Below are positions 11,619 to 22,077 of a DNA stretch of 38,561 bases, piece after piece. This DNA comes from Chromera velia (taxonomy: Eukaryota > Sar > Chromeraceae). A program made the translations under genes and the position numbers. Where the stretch lies: contig JAHBMJ010000061.1 of the NCBI GenBank assembly GCA_018398765.1, forward strand, positions 20,001-58,561, written 5' to 3'. How positions within the stretch are numbered: position 1 is the first letter of the stretch; each line of letters starts with the position of its first letter. Below the pieces are notes generated by a model, which saw only the letters and a program-made list of their open reading frames with translations, had not been told where the DNA came from and searched no databases.

Positions 11619-14600
11619 CGTTCTTCCACTAAATCTCCACTCGAATGGGAGTACACGAAGGAAGGAAGGTTCCCTTAATTTCTGTTCAGACAGTCAAATG
11701 AGCGTTTCTTTCTGTGTCTTGCAGAACGCAAGTTACCGGAAGAATGGACAAAAAGGAAGACGAGGCAAGGAACAAAAGAAAGAACGGAGAAGTGAAGAGA
11801 AGAGCAGAGAAGGGGAAAGAAAGAAAAGAGACATGGCCCCCCATGGTATGACCTGCTCGAACGTCACTGTTCCTCTTCCCTCCTTGTCGAGGGTCTCTAC
11901 AATTTTTCTGCACACAAACAATTCCTTCTCTGCGCTCTCACGGTCAAGCAATTTCGCTCCTTCAGGGTCCATTCCCCCCTCACCAACGCCCTGTGCGGGA
12001 GATGAGTTTTCATCCTGCATACACAAGCAAAAGAGAGAATGAAGGCAATAAATATAACAACAAAGGACGAAGGCGCTGGGAATTAAGCGAAGGCAGAGAG
12101 GGACACAGAGAAGACATGTACTGCATGTGTATTCTGGAATCTAGGAAAACAAAAGAAAAAATCTCCCCCCGATTCTCAGTATGGCACGCAAATATAAGAA
12201 GACGGTGATTGAATGAATGTCCAGTTGGACGAAATGTCCCTCGATCCCACACCGAACTCACCCTGCAGGGCTTTGATGCACAAACTAAATAGAATCTCCA
12301 TTCATTCATTCATTCATTGATGCAAAGAAAGAAAAAACCCAGAAGTGCCGCCCGACGACGATCACCGAAGACTTTTTTTCATCAGGAAACCCTTTTGATC
12401 GAATGAATGAAGCACATGATTCTTTCGTTCATTGATTGCATGGGCACATCCTTCCGATGCTTGAAGAAGCATCCTCCCTCCTCTTCTTTTCCGTTCCATT
12501 GCCGTTCCTTCCATTCTCTTCTTCAAGCAAATTAAAAGAAAAGTTTTCCCCCCACACACACAAAGACCCCGAAAAAAAAAACAATACACCATGCCTCCTT
12601 AAGGCCCCCTTCCTTCTTCTCCAAAGAGACCCACCCACCCACCCACCCACCCGAGTACTCACTCACCACAAGAGGAAGCCCCTGCACTTATTTTCATACA
12701 GATAAATGCATGCAAAGAGAACCACCCACCCACCCGAGTACTCACCACAAGAAGAAGCCCCGCCTCCGTCCACCGAGGTTGTGTCTTTGTCCCTCCTTCT
12801 CCTCCTTCCCCGTCGAAGTCCTCCTCCGCTCCTCCTCCTATGCCCTCTCCTGCCCTTCTGTCTTCGCTCCCTCTTCCTCCCTCTGAACAGATCAGGTTGG
12901 AGAAAGGACCAGAAGGCATTACCTCTCTTTCTCTTCCTGTTTCTGCTCTTGACCTAGCTCGGCCCCCCGGGAAGAGGCCCAACTTCTGCAGGGAAGGGAA
13001 GGGAAGAGAAGGGAAGGGGAGCTCCGTGCGAAGAGAGTCTTCAGCGAATGAGTGCACACACAGACGCGGTTGGTCGCTTGGCCACATGCATGCAGCCTAG
13101 ATGGATGGAGGACCAAATGGTACCGCTGTCCGTCTGTCTGTCTGTCTGTCTGTCTGTGTTCATGTCGTCATTCAATCATTCGTACATTCACTCGATGCCA
13201 CAGACAGACGCACAAGGAAAATTAAAGAGACAGTGAAAACCTTTTCTTCCATTTTCTCTCAGCATCTTTCTCTTCTTTCTTGCTTTGGCGCTTTCCTTTC
13301 CTGCTGAGAAAGCAACTTTTCCTCCTCTTGGATTCCTTTTTGTCGCCTTCATTCGCTTAATTCTTTCAAGAAGAGGGAGGAGTCAATCGAGTGAGTGAGT
13401 AAGTGCCCTTTCAAGAAGAGGGAGGAATCAATCGAGTGAGTGAGTAAGTGCCCACTCACCGTGCCTGTCCAGTGTCGAGCAACAACAACAAAAAAACGAA
13501 GGACGCACAGAAAAGGAAGTCAAGCCATCCTCCCGTACCAAAAAAAAGCAGAATACAGAGAAAAAGGAAGAAAGGAAGAGACAACTGCCATGCAGAGAGA
13601 GATCCTCCCGAGAGACAGAGAGAGAAACGGTAACAACCCCCATCAACGAGAGAGACCCAATCCATCCATCTAGCTCTTCACCCACGCATCCATTCATGCA
13701 AAGGAGCAGGCAAACGGGGAAGCGAAAAGAAAAAGAATGAAGGGCAACTAAGGGAATTAAGGGACCCACTTGGAAGCACAGTCCAACAAGAGTTGTGGGC
13801 AACAGGTGTGAGGAGCTGCTTGATGTTCCGCTCCTCGGCCCTGCTCCGTCTGCGCTGCCCCCATCATGCGGTGTCGTCAGTCCGTGCCCGGTCAGCAGAC
13901 CGTTTGAGTTCAGTGTGGCGGGCGGATTCTGCCTCAAAGAATCTGTCCCTTTCCCTGTCTCTGCCTCTGCCGCGACATCTCCTCCTTTGTCTGTTTCCCT
14001 TTCCCTTTGCGGTCCTGTGGGGGTGGAAGTGGCGGTACAGAGGGCGAATGCCGCGCTGCATGTCGCAGGAGGGGGGGAGAGGAAGAGAAAGAATGAAAAG
14101 ACGCATCGTTTGCCTCTGATCTGACTCTATTTGGAGTGAACAACACCACTTTGATAGATGTGTATATGTATGTGTTCTATTTGCTGCTTTTCTCCTTGAA
14201 AAGGTGCGCTTGGATCTTTCCCTGTTGGTTCCCTTCCTGCTGTCATCTAGCTAAAGAGGAATAACTTCCGTCAGCTCCCCTCCATTCGTTCCCTAGCTTC
14301 CTCCCTCGCTCCCTTTACAAGCACATCGACAGCTCTTTCTTTCTTTCTTTCTTTCGTTCGTTCGTTCGTTCTTTCTTTCTTTCTTTCTTTCAAAGGGAAT
14401 GCGTTCGTGCGTGCGAATTCAATTTAGAGGAGAGAAGATGGAGGGAGAAATGACAAACAACTTTTTCGTTCGTTCACATCGATCGATCATATGTTCTTTC
14501 TGTCTGCACTTCTTTCTTTCCCTTTCCGTTCTCTCTTTCTCTCATGGACGGCGCGGACGGACCTGAGGCACATCCGGATGTCATCCCTTGCCTCCTGGGC

Positions 14601-16415
14601 TCTGTTCGGTCTCCTGTCTCCTCGCCTTCCCTTGCCCTTGTGTTGAACAAAGCCGTTCCCTTCCCTCCCCGAGAGGTGTGCCTTTTCTTTCTCATTCCTC
14701 TTCTTCCTCATGGAACCGGAAAGGGAAGAAAAAGACAGAGAGAGGGTCGGTTGGCGGTCCCCTGAGAAAGAGAAGGGCAACACAGCCTGAGCCTGGGCAG
14801 AAGAAGCAAACTGCTGCTGCTGCTGTGGTTGTCGTGAGTTCCCAGTCCGACCCCGCATGACCATCTCGGCCGCCGCCTCCCTCCTCCTCTCTTGCTGCTG
14901 CACAAGCTCATCAACACCACATCCCCTTCCTCCAAGTCCTGCGGTCTGCACATGCCCCCTCGCCCCCTGGCCTGACGAAGAAGTCACAGCAGATCTCTTC
15001 ACGACCACAGGGGCATTACCTGGGCCACCCCGCACGCCCCCCCTCACAGGAAGAGCCTGCCCCGTCAGTGGCCCCCCTCTCTTATTTGCCTGTCTCTGTC
15101 TCAAGCCGTCTCCGTAGGTCACCGCCTTCGGAGACGGGGGGTCGGGGCGCAGGTACGATTGCTGCGGGTGTGCCTCCGTGCCCTGTCTGTAGAGTCTCTC
15201 GTAGACGGACAGAGAGACGGAGCCACTCGAGGCACTCACCCCTAGACCTAGACCGGCTCCAACCAGACCTCCAGTCCCCCCCCCACTGCGCGCCAGTCCC
15301 GCGTTTTCTCTGCTCTGTCGGCACTCCGCCAAAACCCTGCAAGCAGCGGTTCAGACACAAAACCATCAAATACGCCTTCATACATGTACATACTTCAAAC
15401 ATGCAAACGCGTCATTGTTGGCACTCAGCCAAGCTCCTGACGGCAACGAATCATGAAAAAAAAAGGAGCTAGGGGGGCATTTGCAGCAAGAGAGACAGAG
15501 ACGGAGAAGACTTCGGCCGCAAGCGAAGAGAAATAAAGGGCCAATCGATCGATCGGAAGGAAGGAAAAGGAAAAAACAACAAAAGGAGAAGGAGACGGCG
15601 CGTCCAAGGACAGAGCGAAGAGAAAACCAAGAAAGAAAGAGACGGCTGGAGAGAAAGGAACAGAACGAGCAAGAGGAGAAAATGAGGAAATTCAATGTCA
15701 TACGTGTGCAACTGCAATACTTGAATGGGGCTGAAGGGGGTGGGGGGCAGGCTCACGCAAGCAGAGAAAAGGACCGACCCAGATACAATTGAAGAAGAAA
15801 GAAGAAACTGAAAAGAATGAGTGGCAGCAGTGCGTTTCTGGCGTGGTGGAATCTCTCTCACTCTCTCTCTGTCCGCACGCCACGCGCACATACACACACA
15901 CACCTCTCCGCCCGCCCGCACGCACGCACGCACACACACACACACACACACACACATCTCTCCACCCGCACGCGCACACACACACACATACACACATCTC
16001 TCCACCCGCACACACACACACATACAAACACACACTACCTGGATATGTGGGAGATGTGGGGTCGGAAGGGGAAGCTCTCTCCTGCAGTTGTGCCGTTGGG
16101 TGCTGAAGAGGCAAAGGGGGCACTTCCATTTGCCTTTGGGTGGGGAGATGTGGCTGCACTTCCGTGGGCATCGTCCGCTGTTGCCCTGTCGTGTGGGGAG
16201 GCATGGGCCTGAGAAGCAGAAGAGGGCGATGGATGCCTTTGTTTACGCCTCTGTTGAGTGGAGGGGGGCGGACGTCGACTGTCTCCTACAGCTGATGAGG
16301 GGCCTGGGGGGGCACGTTCAGCCGAGGATTCCCTTTCTCTCTCTCTTTCTGCACCGAAGTACGCTGTCACATGGGCTGCCAGACTGAGGGGTGTTGCAGT
16401 GGGTTCCTGCTCCAT
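4178..16415 (-). CDS. Large EF-hand, CTFRP-motif, low-complexity cytoskeletal-type protein
   Basis: Ten exons join in phase: 16415-16039, 15336-14563, 14055-13770, 12985-12746, 12014-11853, 11434-9685, 9134-9073, 8418-7904, 7617-6510, 6052-4178 (7149 nt, about 2382 residues). The ATG sits in a favourable context (ACCATGG). Recognisable pieces: SVYERLYRQGTEAHPQQ (exon 2); an EF-hand split over exons 5/6 with loop DKEGRGTVTFEQ (residues about 602-613), where Gln at position 12 and Arg at 5 argue against strong calcium binding; a short coiled coil (exon 7); CTFRP motifs at both ends of exon 8; a GKLVLYVDV...GRIGVHEFDD module completed by VRNFAKTFG (exons 9/10); and a LYKEFQRKREEREERQ coil. Ser/Arg/Glu/Pro-rich disorder fills the rest. 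These motifs recur in poorly characterised axonemal or cytoskeletal proteins of flagellated protists; that assignment is inference. A 15-nt micro-exon at 12684-12670 could optionally be included. Confidence 0.75.
6073..6115. repeat. (CA)n microsatellite near an acceptor of the EF-hand gene
   Basis: A CA run on the plus strand (GT on the transcribed strand) ends about 20 bp before the acceptor of exon 10 and stands in for a normal polypyrimidine tract. The 457-bp intron holding it also contains GACA/GTCT repeats at 6493-6509, beginning at the exon 9 donor. Confidence 0.85.
7622..7672. repeat. (GATC)n and (GGGA)n microsatellites in an intron
   Basis: A self-complementary GATC/CGAT tetranucleotide run at about 7627-7649 is followed by a GGGA run. 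They lie within 60 bp of the exon 9 acceptor of the EF-hand gene. Confidence 0.85.
8720..8990. repeat. 68-bp minisatellite, about four copies
   Basis: Units start with AAGAGGGATCGAGGCAGC at 8720, 8788, 8856 and 8924: exactly 68 bp apart with few substitutions and a decayed last copy. The array fills much of the intron between exons 7 and 8 of the EF-hand gene. It shows recent tandem expansion and is likely to vary in length between strains. Confidence 0.92.
11531..11613. repeat. (GT)n microsatellite, interrupted
   Basis: An 80-bp GT tract with occasional GC interruptions in the intron between exons 5 and 6 of the EF-hand gene (CA on its transcribed strand). Confidence 0.9.
12622..12761 (-). 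repeat. Duplicated donor junction around a 30-bp palindromic insert (EF-hand exon 4)
   Basis: Copies at 12713-12761 and 12622-12682 both contain, on the sense strand, the end of exon 4 (GGGGCTTCTTCTTGTG or GGGGCTTCCTCTTGTG), a GTGAGT donor and a GGTG-rich intron start. Between them lies 12683-12712, TGCACTTATTTTCATACAGA then TAAATGCATG, whose ends are inverted (TGCA-TTAT / ATAA-TGCA). Splitting the exon end this way leaves a possible 15-nt in-frame micro-exon (GLPLV) after a new GTGCAG acceptor. The insert core resembles those at 27.0, 34.3 and 38.0 kb. Confidence 0.85.
13364..13453. repeat. 45-bp tandem duplication in an intron
   Basis: Two head-to-tail copies (13364-13408 and 13409-13453) beginning TTTCAAGAAGAGGGAGG differ by one transition. 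They lie in the intron between exons 3 and 4 of the EF-hand gene, with no insert between them. Confidence 0.9.
14336..14392. repeat. (TTTC)n/(GTTC)n microsatellite
   Basis: A compound tetranucleotide tract in the intron between exons 2 and 3 of the EF-hand gene: TTTC units, then GTTC units, then TTTC units again. Confidence 0.9.
15888..16032. repeat. Interrupted (AC)n tract starting at the exon 1 donor
   Basis: Clustered AC runs separated by CTCTCCACCCGCAC-like spacers, in the first intron of the EF-hand gene. On the sense strand the tract is GT-rich and begins right at the GTAGTG donor of exon 1. Confidence 0.88.
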
Positions 16416-16854
16416 GGTCGCTGCTGCAATCCTCCCGTCCTACTTGGGGAAGCCTCACCGGAAAAGGAAAGCAAATCCCTCGCCTCAAAGTTGGTGCAAC
16501 TGTCTGAGTGAAATTGAAGGGACTCCTCTTGTGACAGTACGACTTCGGTCTGCACTGTCAGTGAATTTGGAGACGTCTTCGGAAACACGTCCGGCCTCTC
16601 TGTGCCTGACTTCTTTGGAAGCTCTGTGCTGTCTGCTACGAGACTGTTGTCCTTGCCTCCATCTTAATCACCAAACAATGCAATGTGAGTGTTCCAGGGG
16701 GGGGCAAGTGAAGATAAATGAAGAGGAACAGCACTTTCACGCAGCTGAGTGTTTCCTGAATGGAGAGCTTTTGTCCGAAGATGCGCACCAGCTGTCACTG
16801 CATGTCCGAATTGAGGCTCTAACGCGAGGCCATACCGAGAATGAACACTTACAT

Positions 16855-17402
16855 ATACCAGATTCACCCATACTTTGCCCACTTTCGCACTGCCTTCCGG
16901 GGCCGCCCGTGCATGCATTTGTCTGCCGTCTCTTTTCTGGCTGGAGAGATCGTGCAAAGTCGAGGCAGGGGCAGATCTTGGGTCAGAGCTCAAGTGACCA
17001 AATGGGGGTCTCCAAAGTTGCTGATTACATATTTGAGGTCGGGGGGGTCCATAGAACAGCCTTTTCCATCAAATTTTTATTGGAGTGATAAGAATTGAAA
17101 GATTTGCGAATTCGTCTCCTTGCATGCCCCTCTGTCCATGTGTGTCGCTTTCCTCTTTCTGCAGGGCACCCACCAGACCGTCTACCCGGGAGGCTGACGA
17201 CTCTTTTCTCTCTCTAGGTTAGATTGAGTAATCCTGAGCTGTGACTGAGGCAGTGCACGCTTCTTGTAGGCTGCAATGCATGAGTGCCCCCTCACTTTTG
17301 GGCAGGCTCTTTACATAGATTTATCTGGAGTTTTTTCAAACTTTAGATGTTTAGGTGGAGGACTCGAAACCCCAGTGGGCAAAGTATGGTAAAATATACG
17401 GT
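16855..17402. mobile_element. 548-bp TIR element, copy 1
   Basis: Starts ATACCAGATTCACCCATACT and ends near GTATGGTAAAATATACGGT. A 15-bp core, CCATACTTTGCCCAC, sits near the left end and inverted near the right end. It matches 17730-18277 over its whole length without gaps (constant offset 875). The flanks of the two copies differ, so the shared block has defined ends. No flanking target duplication was found, and no transposase is encoded; an 80-codon frame shared by both copies is unlikely to be a gene. Confidence 0.75.
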
Positions 17403-17729
17403 GTGCTCGTTTCTTTCTCTTCCTTGGCTGAATCTACCAGTGGCAGGGGCTTGTCACTCAGTGTATTTGTTGGTGCATGCATGCCCGCTGCAGGTCCACT
17501 CCCTCGGTATCTCCGCTCTCCTCTGTGGTGAAAGAGGAAGGCAGGTCAGCAAAGCGCTAGACGTGCCCCCCCCTCTATATCTTTCATTCTGCTCTGTGTG
17601 GCTGTGCCGTGCTCTCCTGGCCAGAGATGGCATTTTTTGTTTTCCGTATACCATGAGACCCTTTCCTGTTCATATGCCGTCCCTGCCTCCTGCCTCCTTC
17701 TATGACCTCCCATACAAATTTTTCTTCAG

Positions 17730-18277
17730 ATACCAGATTCACCCATACTTTGCCCACTTTCACACTGCCTTCTGGGGCCGCCCGTGCATGCATTTGTCTG
17801 CCGTCTCTTTTCTGGCTGGAGAGATCGTGCAAAGTCGAGGCAGGGGCAGATCTTGGGTCAGAGCTCAAGTGACCAAATGGGGGTCTCCAAAGTTGCTGAT
17901 TACATATTTGAGGTCGGGGGGGTCCATAGAACAGCCTTTTCCATCAAATTTTTATTGGAGTGATAAGAATTGAAAGATTTGCGAATTCGTCTCCTTGCAT
18001 GCCCCTCTGTCCATGTGTGTCGCTTTCCTCTTTCTGCAGGGCACCCACCAGACCATCTACCCGGGAGGCTGACGACTCTTTTCTCTCTCTAGGTTAGATT
18101 GAGTAATCCTGAGCTGTGACTGAGGCAGTGCACGCTTCTTGTAGGCTGCAATGCATGAGTGCCCCCTCACTTTTGGGCAGGCTCTTTACATGGATTTATC
18201 TGGAGTTTTTTCAAACTTTAGATGTTTAAGTGGAGGACCCGAAACCCCGGTGGGCAAAGTATGGTGAAATATACGGT
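17730..18277. mobile_element. 548-bp TIR element, copy 2
   Basis: Second copy of the element at 16855-17402, in the same orientation with 327 bp of unrelated sequence between them. I count eight differences by eye, all transitions, four at CpG positions. This could be two insertions of one MITE family or a local duplication. Confidence 0.75.
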
Positions 18278-18673
18278 AAAATCTTGTTCCTAGCTGTTTT
18301 TTCGTTTTTAAGTGCCGATTTTTTTTTTTTTTTTGCATGCATGCATGCATGTAACAGCTAGTTAATTATTTTTTTCTTAATTTTCGAGCATTCAATCGAC
18401 CGTCTCGATGTCATGCAGAGTCGATGATTCGATCCAGACCATGCAATTATAATAATCGCTCATCTTTGCAGGATCAATCTCCTGTCGCAGCGCCATGCAG
18501 ATCTCTGACGAGTTCTTTCCACTGACAAAGTATATACATAACAGTCAAGCCAGCCCTCCTGTACCACACCAAAAGACCCCAACCGGACATTCAGCCACTG
18601 ACTTCCAATTGAACGACTTCTGCAAGTGACAAGCAACCTATTTCCCTTTGCAAGTACAGGAACTTGAGGAAAG

Positions 18674-20083
18674 ATGCTCAGAATAGCTGGAATCGCATTT
18701 GTTGCCGGCGTCATCCCGACTGTTTCCGGCCTCACTCTTCGACGGCAAGAGGGGGTCAGTCAGTCACTCAGACCATCGCACAAGCAGTCTTCATACATAT
18801 ATACATTTGGAGCGAGAGTTGCAAAATTCATGTGTTGTTTGCGTGCTTGTGAGATCGATGTAGCTGCATGGCCCCACCGTTAACGTGGCAGGATGCCTGT
18901 GCCCATGCTTGCGAATGTACCCCCTTCTCTTCTTTCTGTTGTTTATTCTGCTCTTGTGTTTTTTTTTTCTCTCTCTCTTTCTCTTTCGTCTTCGTTCAGT
19001 TCCGTAACTTCTCCGGCGTTGCATCACGCCACTGACTGTGAACCAATGCAAGGGGCGTCTGTGGAGGAAGATCATGAAACGTTCTCGGAGCAGGTAGCGA
19101 GTGTAGCTGTGTTCTGCTTCCTCGAAGCTGAACTTCAGTTCGACTGTGTCCGTTCTTTTCTCTTTATATGTGTGTATGACTACATATGGACATGCAGGTG
19201 AATGATTTGATTGGCAAGTACAACGAGGGAGTCACAGAGATCTCCCCCGCCAAGCCCACGCCCATCGACAAAGATCCCGAGTTTGGGGCCAAGAAGGCAA
19301 CCTGGGAGAAAAGGGTAAAGGGCCCCACTCACGAAGAGCCTGCGCCTTCTGCACCCTCGACAAAGAAGACAGAAAAGGTGCGTGCGTGCGTGCGTCAGCA
19401 AGCTTCATCAACTAGGGTCTGGAAGAGATTGTGCGTGCACTTTGTGGGTCGGTTGCTGGTAGAGCAAAGTCGAGAGAATGGGGACTGATTAGGTACCTTG
19501 ATAGGCTTTGCCTTCGTGTGGTTGTTTGCTGGAACGAGCTCATCCATGTCAGAGCCCAATTCCATCAAAGTTCTTGTGTTTCATCTTCCTCCGGGGTCCC
19601 TTGTGGAAAGTTGGAAGGAGCTAGACAGACAGATAGACAGCCTGTGATGGTCTGTACATTGATAGCGACTTGCATGCTTCTCGGAATAGCCCCCCCTTTC
19701 GATCAGGCTCCACCACCCACCACCGCACACACCCACCTACCACGTATTATTCCGGTTACGGTACGTACATTTTTCATTTTCATTGTCACTCATCGCTGTC
19801 GGGTATTGTGGACAAGCATGCATGTGGGTATTGTGGACAAGCATGCATGTGAACACAATGACGACGCTCGCAGGTGAACGCCCTGAAGGCCCGGTTCGAA
19901 AGCCCCTCGGCCCCCGCCCTGCCCCCCAAGGTGCCCGTCTACCAGTTCGAACACGCCACCGACTTCGCAGCCAGAAAGAAGGCCTTCGCGGACAAGAAGG
20001 AGGCCGACCCCGCACCCAAGAAGCGACAGCCCCCCGTGAAGCCTCTTGACCCGGAAATGTTGAAGCAGTACGGCGGCTTTTGA
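18674..20083 (+). CDS. Small predicted secreted protein with two exon-encoded repeats
   Basis: Not recognised by name. Four exons: 18674 to about 18762, 19000-19093, 19198-19377, 19874-20083, giving about 190 residues. The N-terminus MLRIAGIAFVAGVIPTVSG looks like a signal peptide, with cleavage likely near SG-LTL. Exons 3 and 4 both begin with GTGAA and encode related segments: VNDLIGKYN...PEFGAKKATWEK and VNALKARFE...TDFAARKKAFADK. The product is Lys/Pro/Ala-rich, ends MLKQYGGF, and has two Cys (one in the visible mature part, context TDCEP). The exon 1 donor is uncertain: GTCAGT at 18755 is stronger, but GTCACT at 18763 keeps the frame open into exon 2. Extracellular, vacuolar and plastid-bound destinations are all possible. 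Confidence 0.65.
19801..19850. repeat. 25-bp exact tandem duplication
   Basis: GGGTATTGTGGACAAGCATG plus CATGT occurs twice head-to-tail, 24 bp upstream of the exon 4 acceptor of the secreted-protein gene. It is a recent slippage product in the branch-point region. Confidence 0.92.
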
Positions 20084-20270
20084 GCACAGACAGCAATGAA
20101 GGCAAGGGAAAACGGAAAGTAACACCTCAAGAGAAAAAAGATCCACTGAATCAGACCGCCTTTTGTGTCCGTGCCGCAAGTTTTAATGGTTCGATGAGAG
20201 CGCATCAATCAGATTTTTGATTAAAGTTTTGAATGCTGAAAGTCGTTTAACTATCGACGCAGTCTCTCGT

Positions 20271-20330
20271 AATCATCATCATCATCATTCACCATCGCTA
20301 TCGGCCCATAAATGAGCGTCTAACGTTCGG
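20271..20330 (-). mobile_element. SINE-like repeat fragment, copy C
   Basis: Reverse complement ends TTATGGGCCGATAGCGATGG followed by an ATGATG run, matching the 3' ends of copies A (3345-3508) and B (20746-20895). The similarity upstream (GAACGTTAGACGC) is short, so this is a truncated or older copy. Confidence 0.55.
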
Positions 20331-20745
20331 CTGGTTCGATACGCAGCTGGACACACACTGCTAGGGCAGTCTTCTCCCACGAAGGAAGATAACACAGGCA
20401 AGAACGGCGTCTCTCGTTAATCATTCGTCATAAAACGATTTGATGACAAATTCAATGTTTAATTCATGTTTTTAATAGCTACATTATACATTACTATCTG
20501 GTCATGGATTTATTATCTAGTTCATTAGCTAGTTCATGATATACATTATATGTACCACTACATATTATATAACATATACTATGACGATTAATGGATGATT
20601 GATTGACATGCATCAACCAGTGTACTACTAGTAGTATAAGTCTGACATACGCCTACCTTTCAGCATTAAAGTGTTTGATTGCAACACTTTAATTCAACTA
20701 GCTCTTTAATCAAAGTAAATTAAAGAAACACTTAAATACTCGTAG

Positions 20746-20895
20746 ATCATCATCATCAATGATTCATCATCATCATCATATGCCATCGCCATCGGCCCAT
20801 AATAGGCTTAGTAACAGGCATCTAGCATTCAGCAAGTCACAACATGCAAGGCAGATTGTTAATGATGGACCCTCACTCAGTAACATTTGGCAACT
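20746..20895 (-). mobile_element. SINE-like repeat, copy B
   Basis: Reverse complement of this segment aligns with 3345-3508: a body including GTGAGGG, TTAACAATCTG and GACTTG blocks, the GGGCCGATGGCGATGG motif, and an (ATG)n tail. It lacks the roughly 40-bp internal insertion of copy A. The tail lies on the gene-proximal side. Confidence 0.6.
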
Positions 20896-21613
20896 AGCTT
20901 AACAACTGCATCTCTTCTCAAACTCTTCCAATTCTGGTAGGGCGTGCTTATGCATAAGCGAGGCTGCTTCATGTGATACATGCACGTGATAATTCAATAT
21001 TTTTTTTAGAATTTTCTATGATCGATAAAATTCTTCCTAGAATTGTTTAATGATGATGATAATTAATGAGTGGGAGTTAAACCTTAGACCCAGCAACGCC
21101 AGATCCCAACAACTCGGCATGCCATGCAGAAATTAGTTACTCAACCGAGGTTTCATCTAGGGTTCTATGGCCTATGGGGCATTTGAAGGCTTAGTTCAAG
21201 GCTAATATACTAATACTAATACACTTAATAATAATAATATTTAAAATAATGTTATACATACATAATGCAACAATTAAAATTGAATTAATAATCTAAATTA
21301 TTGTCACAAAAAAAATGTTCTTATAGATATTCATATAGATATTGCTATGAATATATTTTTTCTCAAATAATTTAATGAAATAAAAAATTGTTTCAACATA
21401 AATTCTATGTTAACCTATTTGACAATGAATTAAAGCTCTGCTAGCCACTCTAGTTGAAGTTCGTTCAAATTAGTAATTTGTTTACAGTACGTTTATTAAT
21501 CTAGCTACTAAAATACTGGAATACATGTTATATAAAAAAAATAACACAGAGTTATAAAACATTTTTTATTTTTAATAACATCGGCAATGTTAAAGGTCAG
21601 AGTCATTTCTCAT

Positions 21614-22031
21614 TCATGGAAAGCTGTATGCGGAATCGATCGACATCATTCGGTACCAGCCTACAATGGGCCCGAGTGTCATCATGTCTATGATGCTTCC
21701 TGCCCTGGAGGCATGCCGCCCTCGCTCCAGTTTGATACCCTGAGAGGAGGTCTCGCACACAGATACCCCCCACTTCTCGCTGTCTTGAAAAGCTTCCCCG
21801 AGGTCGCAGCCAAGAACCTCGCCCGTCTCCATCTCAATGGTGAGACCCTGTCCCCTCTTAAATCTCTGAAAAGTCCGTCCGTGTTCGAGCACCGCCTTAT
21901 GTCCAGAGTTCTGCATGAAAAGAGAAACGCGCGCGCACACGCACACGTATATATACATACACATAGAATCACATAGACACACATAGACACACATAGACAC
22001 ACACACATACATACACATATACACACACACA

Positions 22032-22077
<46 letters not shown>

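Larger units (their letters stand above)
16416..18673. other. Divergent intergenic region between the EF-hand and secreted-protein genes
   Basis: The starts of both flanking genes face this 2.26-kb gap, so it should hold both promoters. No TATA-like element could be assigned with confidence. It is dominated by two copies of a 548-bp element (16855-17402 and 17730-18277). A T-run and GCAT repeat occur at 18320-18351. Open frames here, including one of 208 codons, lie within repeats and were not called as genes. Confidence 0.55.
20215..21590. other. AT-rich repeat island, left part
   Basis: AT-rich non-coding DNA just past the stop of the secreted-protein gene. It holds two inverted copies of the (ATG)n-tailed repeat (20271-20330 and 20746-20895), a TAATACTAATACACTTAATA stretch near 21210, and many TTAAT/AATTA-rich runs. 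No coding frame is supported. Confidence 0.7.

Noticed and set aside
12919-12985. Intron inside exon 4 of the EF-hand gene using a GTAATG donor
   Set aside because: It would be only about 40 nt long, and the unspliced frame is open and phase-consistent with both neighbours.
17347-17973. 208-codon plus-strand frame, and a related one at 16258-17088
   Set aside because: Both run into the 548-bp repeat, share their last 80 codons because of it, and lack homology or splice logic.
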